This document shows, piece after piece, positions 43,423-52,296 of a DNA stretch of 64,000 nt; position 1 is the first letter of the stretch, and every line of letters begins with the position of its first letter. The stretch is from Clostridiales bacterium CCNA10. GTDB taxonomy: Bacteria; Bacillota; Clostridia; Oscillospirales; Oscillospiraceae. The translations under genes were made by a program, and so were the position numbers. The notes under the pieces are model-generated. The model searched no databases. It was not told where the DNA came from and saw only the letters and a program-made list of their open reading frames with translations. The stretch spans positions 2,232,001-2,296,000 of the forward strand of contig AP018533.1 in NCBI GenBank assembly GCA_003573975.1. Direction: 5' to 3'.

Positions 43423-43737
43423 ATGGAGAAACGGAACTACACACACATTCAAGCGCTGTTGCCTGAGATCAAAGCCATGCTGGCAGAGGGGAAAACCCAG
43501 CGGGAAGTTGCAGAACACTACGGCTTTCGGGATAAGCAGGTGGTAAAAAGGCTGCTTGAGCGTGAGCGGAGAAAAGAACGCAAGCTGGAAGCCGGGATCC
43601 TTCCACGGCCCAAAGGACGACCGAGGAAAGATGCCGCACCAAGAAACATTGTGGCAGAGCAGGCGTATGAGATCCATCGCTTGCAGATGGAGAACAAATT
43701 GCTGCGGGATTTTCTGCGGTCCACAGGAAGGAAGTGA
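43423..43737 (+). CDS. IS3-family OrfA (helix-turn-helix protein)
   Basis: 104 aa. The N-terminal HTH (LLPEIKAMLAEGKTQREVAEHYGFRDKQVVKRLL) binds the element ends. The C-terminal leucine-zipper-like part (EIHRLQMENKLLRDFLR) joins subunits. It overlaps OrfB by 4 nt (GTGA), with OrfB in the -1 frame. Confidence 0.88.
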   Translation: MEKRNYTHIQALLPEIKAMLAEGKTQREVAEHYGFRDKQVVKRLLERERRKERKLEAGILPRPKGRPRKDAAPRNIVAEQAYEIHRLQMENKLLRDFLRSTGRK

Positions 43738-44591
43738 GGGCAAGGGTAAAATACCACATCATATATCGTCACAGAGAGGAATATCCAATATCCGTCATGT
43801 GCACGTTTTTTGCAGTATCCAGAAGCGGCTACTATGCGTTTGTCCACCGTCTGGACAGGCCGGAGAAGGATGCCGCTCTTGCAAAAGTTATCGCACAGCA
43901 GCGGGAACGCAGCTTCCGTACCTATGGCTACCGGCGGATGTGGCTATGGCTGAAAAGCCAGAACATTTTCTGTAATCCTAAAACTGTGCTGCGAATCATG
44001 AAAAAATATGATCTGCTGTCAGAGATCCGCCGCCGCAGGAAATGGCAGCAGATGGGGCAGCAGGTCCACAGGTATGAGAATCTGCTGAACAGAGGATTTC
44101 ACGCAGATGGGCCAAACAGAAAATGGGTAACGGACATCTCCTACATCCACACCAAGCAGGGCGTACTGTACCTATCCATGATCCGGGATCTCTACGACAA
44201 CAGTATTGTGGCTTACAAAACCGGAACGGAACAGACGGTGGGTCTGGTTCTGGACACCATTCGTCTGGCAATGAAGCGAGAGAAAAAGAAGGTCGCTGCA
44301 GAACTCCACCTCCACAGCGACCAGGGATTTCAGTACACCTCGCGAGCATACTTCAACCTGACTCAAGCATACGGCATTACACCGTCCATGTCAAGAAAGG
44401 GAAATCCATATGACAACGCCATGGCGGAAAATTTCTTCTCCATCCTCAAAACGGAGTGCATTTACCGCCACAAACCGGCTACCTTCCCGGAAGCCAACGA
44501 AATGATCGACCGCTATATTCATTTTTATAACCATGAGCGCATCCAGTTAAAGACTGGAGAGGCGCCGCTTGCGCGACGCCTCTCCTACTAA
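43734..44591 (+). CDS. IS3-family OrfB (DDE transposase)
   Basis: 285 aa from GTG at 43734. The rve integrase core carries Asp in KWVTDISYIHT, Asp in LHSDQGFQYTS and Glu in NAMAENFFSILKTE, matching the D-D-35-E pattern. An HTH_21 segment (RTYGYRRMWLWL) precedes it. The frame is intact. In many IS3 elements OrfB is made as an OrfAB fusion by -1 frameshifting; no slippery run was seen near the overlap, so coupled restart is more likely. Confidence 0.9.
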   Translation: MRARVKYHIIYRHREEYPISVMCTFFAVSRSGYYAFVHRLDRPEKDAALAKVIAQQRERSFRTYGYRRMWLWLKSQNIFCNPKTVLRIMKKYDLLSEIRRRRKWQQMGQQVHRYENLLNRGFHADGPNRKWVTDISYIHTKQGVLYLSMIRDLYDNSIVAYKTGTEQTVGLVLDTIRLAMKREKKKVAAELHLHSDQGFQYTSRAYFNLTQAYGITPSMSRKGNPYDNAMAENFFSILKTECIYRHKPATFPEANEMIDRYIHFYNHERIQLKTGEAPLARRLSY

Positions 44592-44676
44592 AACTCGATA
44601 TTTCCTACCAGGGCTCTTTTTTGTACTGTCTGCATAATCTGGGGCAGTTCACACAAGGCGAAAGAGGGGCCTTTTT

Positions 44677-44710
44677 AAAAACCGGGGCGGAACACATCCG
44701 CCCCGGTTTT
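44677..44710 (-). terminator. Terminator of the pyruvate oxidoreductase gene
   Basis: AAAACCGGGGCGGA (44678-44691) pairs with TCCGCCCCGGTTTT (44697-44710). The A/T flanks give a U-run on the minus strand. Confidence 0.88.
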
Positions 44711-44741
44711 ATTCGGGTTTGATCTCAGGCGCAGGCCGGGA

Positions 44742-47700
44742 TCAGGCCTCGTACATCTTTTGCAGACGCAGCAGCTTCTCGTAACGGGCCTTGGCGGTCT
44801 CCTCGTTCATGGCGAAGAGCTCCTTGGCGCGGTCGGGGAAGGAGCGGGTCAGGCTGGAGTAGCGGGCCTCGTTCATCAGGAACTCCTGATAGCCGCCGGC
44901 GGGAGCCTTGCTGTCCAGGGTGAAGGGGTTCTTGCCCTCGGCCTTCAGAGCGGGGTTGAACCGGAACAGGTTCCAGTAGCCGCACTCCACAGCCTTCTTC
45001 ATCTCGCCCTGGCAGTTGGTCATGCCGCCCTTGATGCTGTGCATCTCACAGGGGGCGTAGCCGATGATTAGGGAGGGGCCGTGATAGGCCTCAGCCTCGG
45101 CGATGGCCTTCAGGGTCTGGTTCATGTTGGCGCCCATGGCCACCTGGGCCACATACACATAGCCATAGGTCATGGCGATCTCCGCCAGGCTCTTCTTGGC
45201 GATGGTCTTACCGGCAGCGGCGAACTGAGCCACCTGGCCGATGTTGGAGGCCTTGGAGGCCTGTCCGCCGGTGTTGGAGTACACCTCGGTGTCAAACACG
45301 AAGACGTTGACATCCTCGCCGGAGGCCAGGACATGGTCCACGCCGCCGAAGCCGATGTCATAGGCCCAGCCGTCGCCGCCGAAGATCCACACGGACTTCT
45401 TGGACAGGTACTCCTTCTCAGCCAGGACGGCGGGAGCCACGGGGCAGCCCTCAGCAGCGGCCTTCTCCAGCTCGGCAATCAGAGCCTTGGCAGCGGGAGC
45501 GTTGGCGGTGCTGTCGTCCTTGGTGTCCAGGAAGGCCTGGAAGGCAGCCTTGAAGGACTCGCTGGCCTGGTCGGACTCGGCCATGCCCTTGACCTGAGCG
45601 ATCAGGCGCTCACGGATGGCCTTCTGGCCCAGATACATACCCAGGCCGTGCTCGGCATTGTCCTCGAACAGGGAGTTGGCCCAGGCGGGACCCTTGCCCT
45701 CAGCCGTGGTGGCATAGGGAGAGGTCGCGGCGGGACCGCCCCAGATGGAGGAACAGCCGGTGGCGTTGGAGATGTACATCCGGTCGCCGAACAGCTGGGT
45801 GATAAGGCGGGCATAAGAGGTCTCGGCGCAGCCGGCGCAGGATCCGGAGAACTCCAGCAGAGGCTTCTTGAACTGGCTGCCCTTCACGGTCAGGTCGGCC
45901 ACATCCTCCTTGGCGGTGATGTTGGCCACCATGTAGTTGAACACGTCCTGCTGGGCGGCCTCCTGCTCCTGAGGCACCATGGTCAGGGCGCCCACGGGGC
46001 AGATCTTGGCGCACACGCCGCAGCCCATGCAGTCCAGAGGGCTGACCGCGATGGCGAACTTGTAAACGCCCTTGCCCTTGCCGGCCTTGATGTCCACGAT
46101 CTTGGCGGCCTCGGGGGCGTTCTTGGCCTCCTCCTCGGTCAGAGCGTAGGGACGGATGGTGGCGTGGGGGCAGACGAAGGAACACTGGTTGCACTGGATG
46201 CACTTGGTGGCGTCCCAGGCGGGGACGGACACGGCCACGCCGCGCTTCTCATAGGCGGCAGCACCCAGCTCGAAGGTACCGTCCACATGGGCCTCGAAGG
46301 CGGAGACGGGCAGGCTGTCGCCGTCCATACGGTCCACAGGATCCAGGATCTTGTTGACCATGTCCACCAGCTTGGCGGGACCGGTGTGGCCGCTCTCCTT
46401 CTTCACGTCCTCGGCGGTGGCCCAGGAAGCGGGGACCTCGAACTTCTTGTAGGCGGTAGCGCCGGCGTCGATGGCCTTGTGGTTCATATCCACCACGTCC
46501 TGGCCCTTCTTCAGGTAGGAGTGGGTGGCGGCGTCCTTCATGTACTGGATGGCCTCCTCCTGGGGCATGACCTTGGCCAGGGAGAAGAAGGCGGACTGAA
46601 GGATGGTGTTGGTGCGCTTGCCCATGCCGATGCGGGCAGCCAGGTCGATGGCGTCCAGAGTGTAGACCTGGATGTTGTTGGCGGCGATGTAGCGCTTGGC
46701 CTCGGCGGGCATATGCTTCTCCAGATCGGCGTCAGACCACTGGCAGTTGATCAGGAAGGTGCCGCCGGGCTTGACGTCGCGGACCATGGGGAAGCCCTTC
46801 ACAATGTAGGAGGGGTTGTGGCAGGCCACGAAGTCAGCCTTGTTGATGTAGTAGGGGCTGCGGATGGGGTGATCACCGAAGCGCAGGTGGCTGATGGTCA
46901 CGCCGCCGGTCTTCTTGGAGTCGTACTGGAAGTACGCCTGAACATACTTGTCGGTGTGGTCGCCGATGATCTTGATGGAGTTCTTGTTGGCGCCCACGGT
47001 GCCGTCGCCGCCCAGACCCCAGAACTTGCACTCGATGGTGCCTTCCGCGGCGGTGTTGGGGGCGTCCTTCTCCACCAGGGAGGTGTTGGTGACGTCGTCC
47101 ACGATGCCCATGGTGAAGTGATTCTTGGGGGCGTCCTGAGCCAGGTTCTCATACACAGCAAACACGCTCTTGGGAGGCGTGTCCTTGGAGCCCAGGCCGT
47201 AGCGGCCAGCCACCACGGTCTTGTCGGTGATGCCGGCGCCGGCCAGGGCGGTGATCACGTCCAGGTACAGGGGATCACCCAGGGCGCCGGGCTCCTTGGT
47301 GCGGTCCAGGACCGCGATCTTCTTGGCGGTAGCGGGGATGGCGGCAAGCAGCTTGTCCGCGCGGAAGGGGCGGTACAGGCGGACCTTCACCAGGCCGACC
47401 TTCTCGCCGTGGGCGTTCAGATAGTCGATGACCTCCTCAGCCACGTCGCAGATGGAGCCCATGGCGATGATGACGCGGTCCGCGTCGGCAGCGCCGTAGT
47501 AGTTGAACAGCTGATAGTCGGTGCCCAGCTTGGCGTTGACCTTGCCCATGTACTCCTCGACGATCTCAGGCAGAGCGTCGTAGTACTTGTTGGAGGCCTC
47601 GCGGTGCTGGAAGAAGATGTCGCCGTTCTCGTGGGAGCCGCGCATAGTGGGATGCTCGGGGTTCAGAGCGCGCTTGCGGAAGGCCTCCACAGCGTCCATA

Positions 47701-48287
47701 TCCACCATCTCGGCCAGATCCTTGTAGTCCCAGATGGCGACCTTCTGGATCTCGTGAGAGGTGCGGAAGCCGTCGAAAAAGTTGATGAAGGGGACACGGC
47801 CCTTGATGGCGGACAGGTGGGCCACAGGAGCCAGGTCCATAACCTCCTGCACGTTGCCCTCAGCCAGCATGGCAAAGCCGGTCTGGCGGCAGGCCATGAC
47901 GTCGGAGTGGTCGCCGAAGATGTTCAGGGACTGGGCGGCCACAGTACGGGCGGAGACATGGAACACGCAGGGCAGCAGCTCGCCGGCGATCTTGTACATA
48001 TTGGGGATCATCAGCAGCAGGCCCTGGGAGGCGGTATAGGTGGTGGTCAGGGCGCCGGCGGCCAGGGAGCCGTGAACGGTGCCGGCCGCACCGGCCTCAG
48101 ACTGCATCTCAATGACCTTCACGGTGGTGCCGAAGATATTCTTCTGGCCCTGGGCGGCCCACTGGTCCACATAGTCGGCCATGGGGCTGGACGGAGTGAT
48201 GGGGTAAATGCCGGCTACCTCAGTAAACGCATAGCTGACATATGCAGCAGCGTTGTTGCCGTCCATGGTTTTAAACTTTCTTGCCAT
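44742..48287 (-). CDS. nifJ: Pyruvate:ferredoxin (flavodoxin) oxidoreductase
   Basis: 1181 aa single-chain enzyme converting pyruvate and CoA to acetyl-CoA, CO2 and reduced ferredoxin. In order: alpha part (PITPSSPMADYVDQWA), gamma part (KFWGLGGDGTVGANKNSIKIIG), a two-[4Fe-4S] ferredoxin module (CIQCNQCSFVCPH and CMGCGVCAKICPVGAL, about 690-760), and the TPP-binding beta part (GDGWAYDIGFGGVDH and NTGGQ). Cys of GSCAGCAETSYARL binds the cluster near TPP. Central to anaerobic energy metabolism. The start has only a weak AGGGAA site. Confidence 0.97.
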   Translation of the reverse strand: MARKFKTMDGNNAAAYVSYAFTEVAGIYPITPSSPMADYVDQWAAQGQKNIFGTTVKVIEMQSEAGAAGTVHGSLAAGALTTTYTASQGLLLMIPNMYKIAGELLPCVFHVSARTVAAQSLNIFGDHSDVMACRQTGFAMLAEGNVQEVMDLAPVAHLSAIKGRVPFINFFDGFRTSHEIQKVAIWDYKDLAEMVDMDAVEAFRKRALNPEHPTMRGSHENGDIFFQHREASNKYYDALPEIVEEYMGKVNAKLGTDYQLFNYYGAADADRVIIAMGSICDVAEEVIDYLNAHGEKVGLVKVRLYRPFRADKLLAAIPATAKKIAVLDRTKEPGALGDPLYLDVITALAGAGITDKTVVAGRYGLGSKDTPPKSVFAVYENLAQDAPKNHFTMGIVDDVTNTSLVEKDAPNTAAEGTIECKFWGLGGDGTVGANKNSIKIIGDHTDKYVQAYFQYDSKKTGGVTISHLRFGDHPIRSPYYINKADFVACHNPSYIVKGFPMVRDVKPGGTFLINCQWSDADLEKHMPAEAKRYIAANNIQVYTLDAIDLAARIGMGKRTNTILQSAFFSLAKVMPQEEAIQYMKDAATHSYLKKGQDVVDMNHKAIDAGATAYKKFEVPASWATAEDVKKESGHTGPAKLVDMVNKILDPVDRMDGDSLPVSAFEAHVDGTFELGAAAYEKRGVAVSVPAWDATKCIQCNQCSFVCPHATIRPYALTEEEAKNAPEAAKIVDIKAGKGKGVYKFAIAVSPLDCMGCGVCAKICPVGALTMVPQEQEAAQQDVFNYMVANITAKEDVADLTVKGSQFKKPLLEFSGSCAGCAETSYARLITQLFGDRMYISNATGCSSIWGGPAATSPYATTAEGKGPAWANSLFEDNAEHGLGMYLGQKAIRERLIAQVKGMAESDQASESFKAAFQAFLDTKDDSTANAPAAKALIAELEKAAAEGCPVAPAVLAEKEYLSKKSVWIFGGDGWAYDIGFGGVDHVLASGEDVNVFVFDTEVYSNTGGQASKASNIGQVAQFAAAGKTIAKKSLAEIAMTYGYVYVAQVAMGANMNQTLKAIAEAEAYHGPSLIIGYAPCEMHSIKGGMTNCQGEMKKAVECGYWNLFRFNPALKAEGKNPFTLDSKAPAGGYQEFLMNEARYSSLTRSFPDRAKELFAMNEETAKARYEKLLRLQKMYEA

Positions 48288-48422
48288 AGAGTTCCCTACT
48301 TTCTTCCTTAATCAGTGATACTGTGCAGAGGACAAGGCCCGCAGGCCCTCTCCTCCGAACGGTTCTCTGCCCTATTTTACTGTCTTCCCAACAAAAAACC
48401 TATGTCGGAAATGGTTATGATT

Positions 48423-48444
48423 CTTATAAGTATTTACTTATAAG
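48423..48444. promoter_or_regulatory. 22-bp palindrome upstream of the oxidoreductase gene
   Basis: CTTATAAGTA (48423-48432), TT, TACTTATAAG (48435-48444). Each arm contains the smaller palindrome CTTATAAG. It lies about 135 bp before the start codon and does not match the Rex, PerR, Fur or CIRCE consensus. Confidence 0.6.
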
Positions 48445-48585
48445 ATCACATGACAGCACCGCCCCCGGACAGGTGGGAGCGGCTGGATCTTCTTGGCGTC
48501 CTTTAGTTTATCACTTTTTGTACCATTTGTAAATTCATTCGACGGGTTTTTTTATTCTTTTTATACACAAAAATACCCGTTACTA

Positions 48586-48614
48586 TTGCAATAATTCTTG
48601 CAAAAGCTTACAAT
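48586..48614 (+). promoter_or_regulatory. Promoter of the comM-like gene
   Basis: TTGCAA (48586-48591), 17-bp spacer, TACAAT (48609-48614). Confidence 0.65.
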
Positions 48615-48728
48615 GGGAACAAATCAGGGCTCTGTTTCCCCGCCGCGCTCCCGCTTTTCTGTGGGCTGGCCCGGGGCTTTTATCCCAAATAACTTATTTA
48701 CCTTATCCGGTCAAGGAGGCGCTCTCCC

Positions 48729-50237
48729 ATGGTCTATCCTGTCCAATCCCTCGGGCTCCACGGCATCACGGGCTATCCGGTGTCGGTGGAGTGCGACCTG
48801 TCCGGCGGCCTGCCCGCCTTCACCATCGTCGGCCTGCCGGACGCGGCAGTGAATGAGGCCCGGGAGCGGGTGCGCTCCGCCGTCAAAAACTGCGGCTTCA
48901 CCTTCCCGGTCAGCCGGATCACCGTCAATCTGGCACCCGCCCATGTGAAGAAGATCGGTACCCTGTATGACCTGCCTATCCTGGTGGGGCTGCTGGCCGC
49001 CGGGGGACAGCTGAGGCCCCGGGAGGAGAGCTGCGCCTTTTTGGGGGAGCTCTCCCTCTCCGGGCAGCTGCGCCCCTGCGCGGGGATGCTGCCCATGGCC
49101 CTGGCCGCCAGGGATCTGGGCGTCCGAAAGCTCTTCGTCCCCCGGGAAAACGCCGCCGAGGCCATCCTGGCCGGCGGGCCGGAGATCTATCCCGTGGCCG
49201 ACGTCCCCCAGCTGGTGCGCCACTTCACCGGGGAGGAACCCATCTCCCCCGCCCCCCGCTGGGAGGGTGCCTGGGAGCCGGAGCCCGGCCCCGACTTCGC
49301 CCAGGTGAAGGGGCAGGCCCCGGTGAAGCGTGCCCTGGAGATCGCCGCTGCGGGCAGCCACAACATTTTTATGGTGGGGCCGCCGGGCTCCGGCAAATCC
49401 ATGCTGGCCAAGCGCCTGCCCTCCATCCTGCCCGACCTGACCCGGGAAGAGGCCCTGGAGGTCACCCAGATCCACTCAGTCCTGGGGCTGACCGACCCCA
49501 GCCACCCTCTCATCACCCGCCGCCCCTTCCGCTCCCCCCACCACAGCATCTCCGCCGTTGGGATGTCCGGCGGAGGGGCCAATCCCCGCCCCGGCGAGAT
49601 CTCCCTGGCTCACAACGGGGTCCTGTTTTTGGACGAACTGCCTGAGTTTCAGAAGGATGTGCTGGAGGTGCTCCGCCAGCCCCTGGAGGACGGACAGGTG
49701 CAGATCTCCCGGGCCTCCGGCTCTGTGACCTACCCCAGCCGCTTTATGCTGGTGTGCGCCATGAACCCCTGTAAATGCGGCTGGTACGGCCACCCCTCCG
49801 GCCGGTGCCGCTGTACGGAAAACGAGGTGCAGAAGTACCTCTCCCGCCTGTCCGGCCCCCTGCTGGACCGCATCGACCTGTTCGTGGAGGTGGACGCCCT
49901 GGACTTTGAGGAGCTGGCCCAGCGGGAGCCTGGAGAGTCCTCCGCCGCGGTGAAGGAGCGGGTGGATCGGGCCCGGGCGGTCCAGAACCGCCGGGAGAGC
50001 TGCCGGTGCAGCGCCCAGATGGACCCGTCCGCCCTGGAGCGGTTCTGCGCCCTGGACGACCCCTGCCAGAAGATCATGCGGGGGGCCTTTACCCGGATGG
50101 GGCTCACCGCCCGCAGCTATGACCGCATCCGCCGGGTGGCCCGGACCATCGCCGACCTGGACGGCTCCCCGGACATCCAGCCCCAGCACCTGGCCGAGGC
50201 CCTGCAATACCGCCCGCCGGAGTATCTGCGCCGCTAG
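48729..50237 (+). CDS. comM: YifB/ComM family Mg-chelatase-like AAA+ ATPase
   Basis: 502 aa behind AAGGAGG. The N-terminal ChlI-like domain (SGGLPAFTIVGLPDAAVNEARERVRSAVKN) is followed by an AAA+ domain with Walker A GPPGSGKS (about 217-224), Walker B GVLFLDELPEF and a C-terminal Mg-chelatase domain with the Cys-rich CAMNPCKCGWYGHPSGRCRC. ComM-type helicases promote branch migration in natural transformation in other bacteria. A competence role in this organism is not shown. Confidence 0.9.
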   Translation: MVYPVQSLGLHGITGYPVSVECDLSGGLPAFTIVGLPDAAVNEARERVRSAVKNCGFTFPVSRITVNLAPAHVKKIGTLYDLPILVGLLAAGGQLRPREESCAFLGELSLSGQLRPCAGMLPMALAARDLGVRKLFVPRENAAEAILAGGPEIYPVADVPQLVRHFTGEEPISPAPRWEGAWEPEPGPDFAQVKGQAPVKRALEIAAAGSHNIFMVGPPGSGKSMLAKRLPSILPDLTREEALEVTQIHSVLGLTDPSHPLITRRPFRSPHHSISAVGMSGGGANPRPGEISLAHNGVLFLDELPEFQKDVLEVLRQPLEDGQVQISRASGSVTYPSRFMLVCAMNPCKCGWYGHPSGRCRCTENEVQKYLSRLSGPLLDRIDLFVEVDALDFEELAQREPGESSAAVKERVDRARAVQNRRESCRCSAQMDPSALERFCALDDPCQKIMRGAFTRMGLTARSYDRIRRVARTIADLDGSPDIQPQHLAEALQYRPPEYLRR

Positions 50238-50260
50238 CCGCTCCCTGCGGATGACAACAA

Positions 50261-50302
50261 AAACCCCTTGAACCACGGTACGTCCGCAGGTTCAAGGGGT
50301 TT
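50261..50302. terminator. Bidirectional terminator between comM and the XRE gene
   Basis: AAACCCCTTGAACC (50261-50274) pairs with GGTTCAAGGGGTTT (50289-50302). The XRE stop codon lies inside the right arm. Confidence 0.8.
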
Positions 50303-50537
50303 CATTCAATAACATATCATAGGTCGTACCCAGCAGATCCCGGATTCCACGCAGCTGACTGGCCGTGATATGCTGTGTCCCCCGTTCGATCTTCACCAAG
50401 GTCTCCCGGGTCATCTCCACACCGGCAAGCTGGAGCTTCCTGGCCATCTCTGTCTGTCCCAGTCCCCGCTCCAGCCGGAGACGGCGGATGTTCTCGCCGA
50501 TCTGGATCCGGTCCTGTTTGATCTTCTGTTCCCCCAC
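50292..50537 (-). CDS. XRE-family transcriptional regulator
   Basis: 81 aa from GTG at 50535-50537, 8 nt after AGGTG. One helix-turn-helix of the lambda-repressor type fills the protein (IGENIRRLRLERGLGQTEMARKLQLAGVEMTRETLVKIERG). It is convergent with the comM-like gene and divergent from an 81-aa gene with a palindromic operator near its start, so control of that gene is likely. Confidence 0.85.
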   Translation of the reverse strand: MGEQKIKQDRIQIGENIRRLRLERGLGQTEMARKLQLAGVEMTRETLVKIERGTQHITASQLRGIRDLLGTTYDMLLNETP

Positions 50538-50597
50538 CCGCAGTCACCTGCCTCTATTCCATCAAATCTTCTCCTTTATTTTATGAAAAAGCGATGC

Positions 50598-50624
50598 TAT
50601 AATAGGACCAGTTTTGGTCCTATT
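50598..50624 (+). promoter_or_regulatory. -10 box and operator of the 50647 gene
   Basis: TATAAT (50598-50603) overlaps the perfect inverted repeat AATAGGACCA (50601-50610) GTTT TGGTCCTATT (50615-50624), which covers the expected start of transcription. Confidence 0.65.
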
Positions 50625-50646
50625 CTGAAAAAAGGAGCGATTTCTT

Positions 50647-50892
50647 ATGGAATTTGCAGTGGAACTGCTGTCCAAGCTGTTAGTGAGGCGGAAGATCGCC
50701 GTCTCGTCTCCGGGTCTGGCGCTCACAGCCCAGGATCTGCTGGAATCGGCCAGCTATCAGGCCCTGTGCCGGATCCGCGGCATCTTACAGGATGATACCC
50801 TGTCCGACCCTGAGTGTTTTCAAAAAATTGAGGCCATTGTCCAGGTGTTCGAAGATCTCGGTTCCAGCTGCGGATCCAGACACGATTTCTGA
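50647..50892 (+). CDS. Small protein divergent from the XRE gene, function unknown
   Basis: 81 aa. AAGGAG lies about 10 nt before the ATG. The sequence is helical and acidic toward the C-terminus (RIRGILQDDTLSDPECFQKIEAIVQVFEDLG) with no known motif. A similar size and a shared, operator-containing control region pair it with the XRE gene. Candidates are a toxin-antitoxin-like or phage-derived pair, or simply a repressed gene; none is proven. Confidence 0.6.
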   Translation: MEFAVELLSKLLVRRKIAVSSPGLALTAQDLLESASYQALCRIRGILQDDTLSDPECFQKIEAIVQVFEDLGSSCGSRHDF

Positions 50893-50919
50893 CAGCTGCA
50901 CTTTTCTCCCCGTTTCTTC

Positions 50920-50949
50920 TGGACATTTCCCCCGCCCATCGGCTATAAT
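50920..50949 (+). promoter_or_regulatory. thiI promoter
   Basis: TGGACA (50920-50925), 18-bp spacer, TATAAT (50944-50949). Confidence 0.6.
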
Positions 50950-50996
50950 AGGTTCGATTTCCATCGGATACCATGAAAGATGAGAGAGGGACTGAC

Positions 50997-52169
50997 ATGA
51001 ACGAGATCATTCTGCTCAAGCTGGGCGAGCTGGTCCTGAAGGGCCTGAACCGCCGCAGCTTTGAGGATAAATTACAGGCCAACATCCACCGCCGCCTCCA
51101 CCCCTACGGCCAGTTCCGGGTGTATACCCGGCAGTCCGCCACCTATGTGGAGCCCAAGGACGACAGCTGCGACGTACAGGGCGCTTACGAGGCCCTGACC
51201 AAGGTGTTCGGCATTGCGGGGCTGTCCCTGGCCCGCCCCTGTGAGAAGGACAAGGACGCCATTCTGGCCTGTGCCCGGGACTTTCTGGACGACCAGCTCC
51301 GGACCGCCAGGACCTTTAAGGTAGAGACCAAGCGGGCAGATAAATCCTTCCCCATGACCTCCATCCAGCTCAGCCAGTATGTGGGCGGCGAGCTCCACGA
51401 GGCCTACGATAACCTGGAGGTGGACGTCCACCACCCGGAGCTGACGGTCTACATCGAGGTCCGGGACTACGCCGCCTATGTCCACGCCCAGCCCCAGCCC
51501 GGGGCGGGGGGCCTGCCCGTGGGCATCAACGGCCGGGCGGTCTCCCTGCTGTCCGGCGGCATCGACAGCCCGGTGGCCTCCTGGATGATCGCCAAGCGGG
51601 GGGTGGCCCTGGAGATGGTGCATTTCTTCTCCTACCCCTACACCTCCCCGGAGGCCAAGGAGAAGGTGCTGGAGCTGGCCCGCCTGCTCACCCCCTACAC
51701 CGGCCGCCTCACCGTCCATGTGGTGCCCTTCACCGCCATTCAGGAGGAGCTGCGCCGCTCCTGCCCCGAGGAGCTGTTCACCATCATCATGCGCCGCTTT
51801 ATGATGCGCATTTCCCAGGCGGTGGCCAAGCGGTGCGGGGCCAAGGCCCTGGTCACCGGCGAGTGTCTGGGCCAGGTGGCAAGCCAGACCATGGACGCCA
51901 TGCTGGTCACCGGCTCTGTGGTGGAGCTGCCCATCCTGCGGCCCTGCATCGGGATGGACAAGGAGGAGATCGTTCAGATCGCCCGGAGGATCGGCACCTT
52001 TGAGACCTCTATCCTCCCCTATGAGGACTGCTGCACCGTGTTCACCCCCCGCCACCCCCGCCTGCGCCCCATGCCCGGCGAGGTGGAGGCCGCCGAGCAG
52101 GCCCTGGACATCGAGGCCATGGTCCAGGCGGCTGTGGACGGCATCGAGCGGGTCCAGGTCAACCTGTAA
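50997..52169 (+). CDS. thiI: tRNA 4-thiouridine synthetase / sulfurtransferase ThiI
   Basis: 390 aa from ATG at 50997 (MNEIILLKLGELVLKG), the family start; an in-frame ATG at 50973 lacks a good Shine-Dalgarno. A ferredoxin-like part and THUMP domain (about 60-165) precede the ATP-PPase domain with SGGIDSPVASWM (about 186-197). No C-terminal rhodanese domain is present, the short form seen in Firmicutes. It makes 4-thiouridine at tRNA position 8 and may serve thiazole synthesis. Confidence 0.95.
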   Translation: MNEIILLKLGELVLKGLNRRSFEDKLQANIHRRLHPYGQFRVYTRQSATYVEPKDDSCDVQGAYEALTKVFGIAGLSLARPCEKDKDAILACARDFLDDQLRTARTFKVETKRADKSFPMTSIQLSQYVGGELHEAYDNLEVDVHHPELTVYIEVRDYAAYVHAQPQPGAGGLPVGINGRAVSLLSGGIDSPVASWMIAKRGVALEMVHFFSYPYTSPEAKEKVLELARLLTPYTGRLTVHVVPFTAIQEELRRSCPEELFTIIMRRFMMRISQAVAKRCGAKALVTGECLGQVASQTMDAMLVTGSVVELPILRPCIGMDKEEIVQIARRIGTFETSILPYEDCCTVFTPRHPRLRPMPGEVEAAEQALDIEAMVQAAVDGIERVQVNL

Positions 52170-52296
52170 GGCCCGCCCTATCCCATCCAGACGCTCCGGC
52201 GGGCGGCCCGTCTCCCCGGCAGGCCGTCCGCTCTGTTGTTCTTTTTCCACACGCTGCGGGTCTGTCCGCAGCATCACTCTGAAAGGTGGTCTTTTT

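Larger units (their letters stand above)
43366..44630 (+). mobile_element. IS3-family insertion sequence
   Basis: About 1.26 kb with two overlapping genes. Imperfect terminal inverted repeats: left GACAGTGACAAAAGCCC (from 43367), right end reading inward GACAGTACAAAAAAGAGCCC (to about 44630). Exact ends and a target duplication could not be fixed. It lies between smc and the oxidoreductase gene. Confidence 0.8.
48288..48728. other. Divergent control region of the oxidoreductase and comM-like genes
   Basis: A 441-bp AT-rich intergenic region without a supported gene. It holds a 22-bp palindrome (48423-48444), a candidate minus-strand promoter and a plus-strand promoter. Confidence 0.6.

Noticed and set aside
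45081-48311. A 1076-codon open frame on the plus strand
   Set aside because: It is antisense to the pyruvate:ferredoxin oxidoreductase, whose domains are complete on the minus strand.
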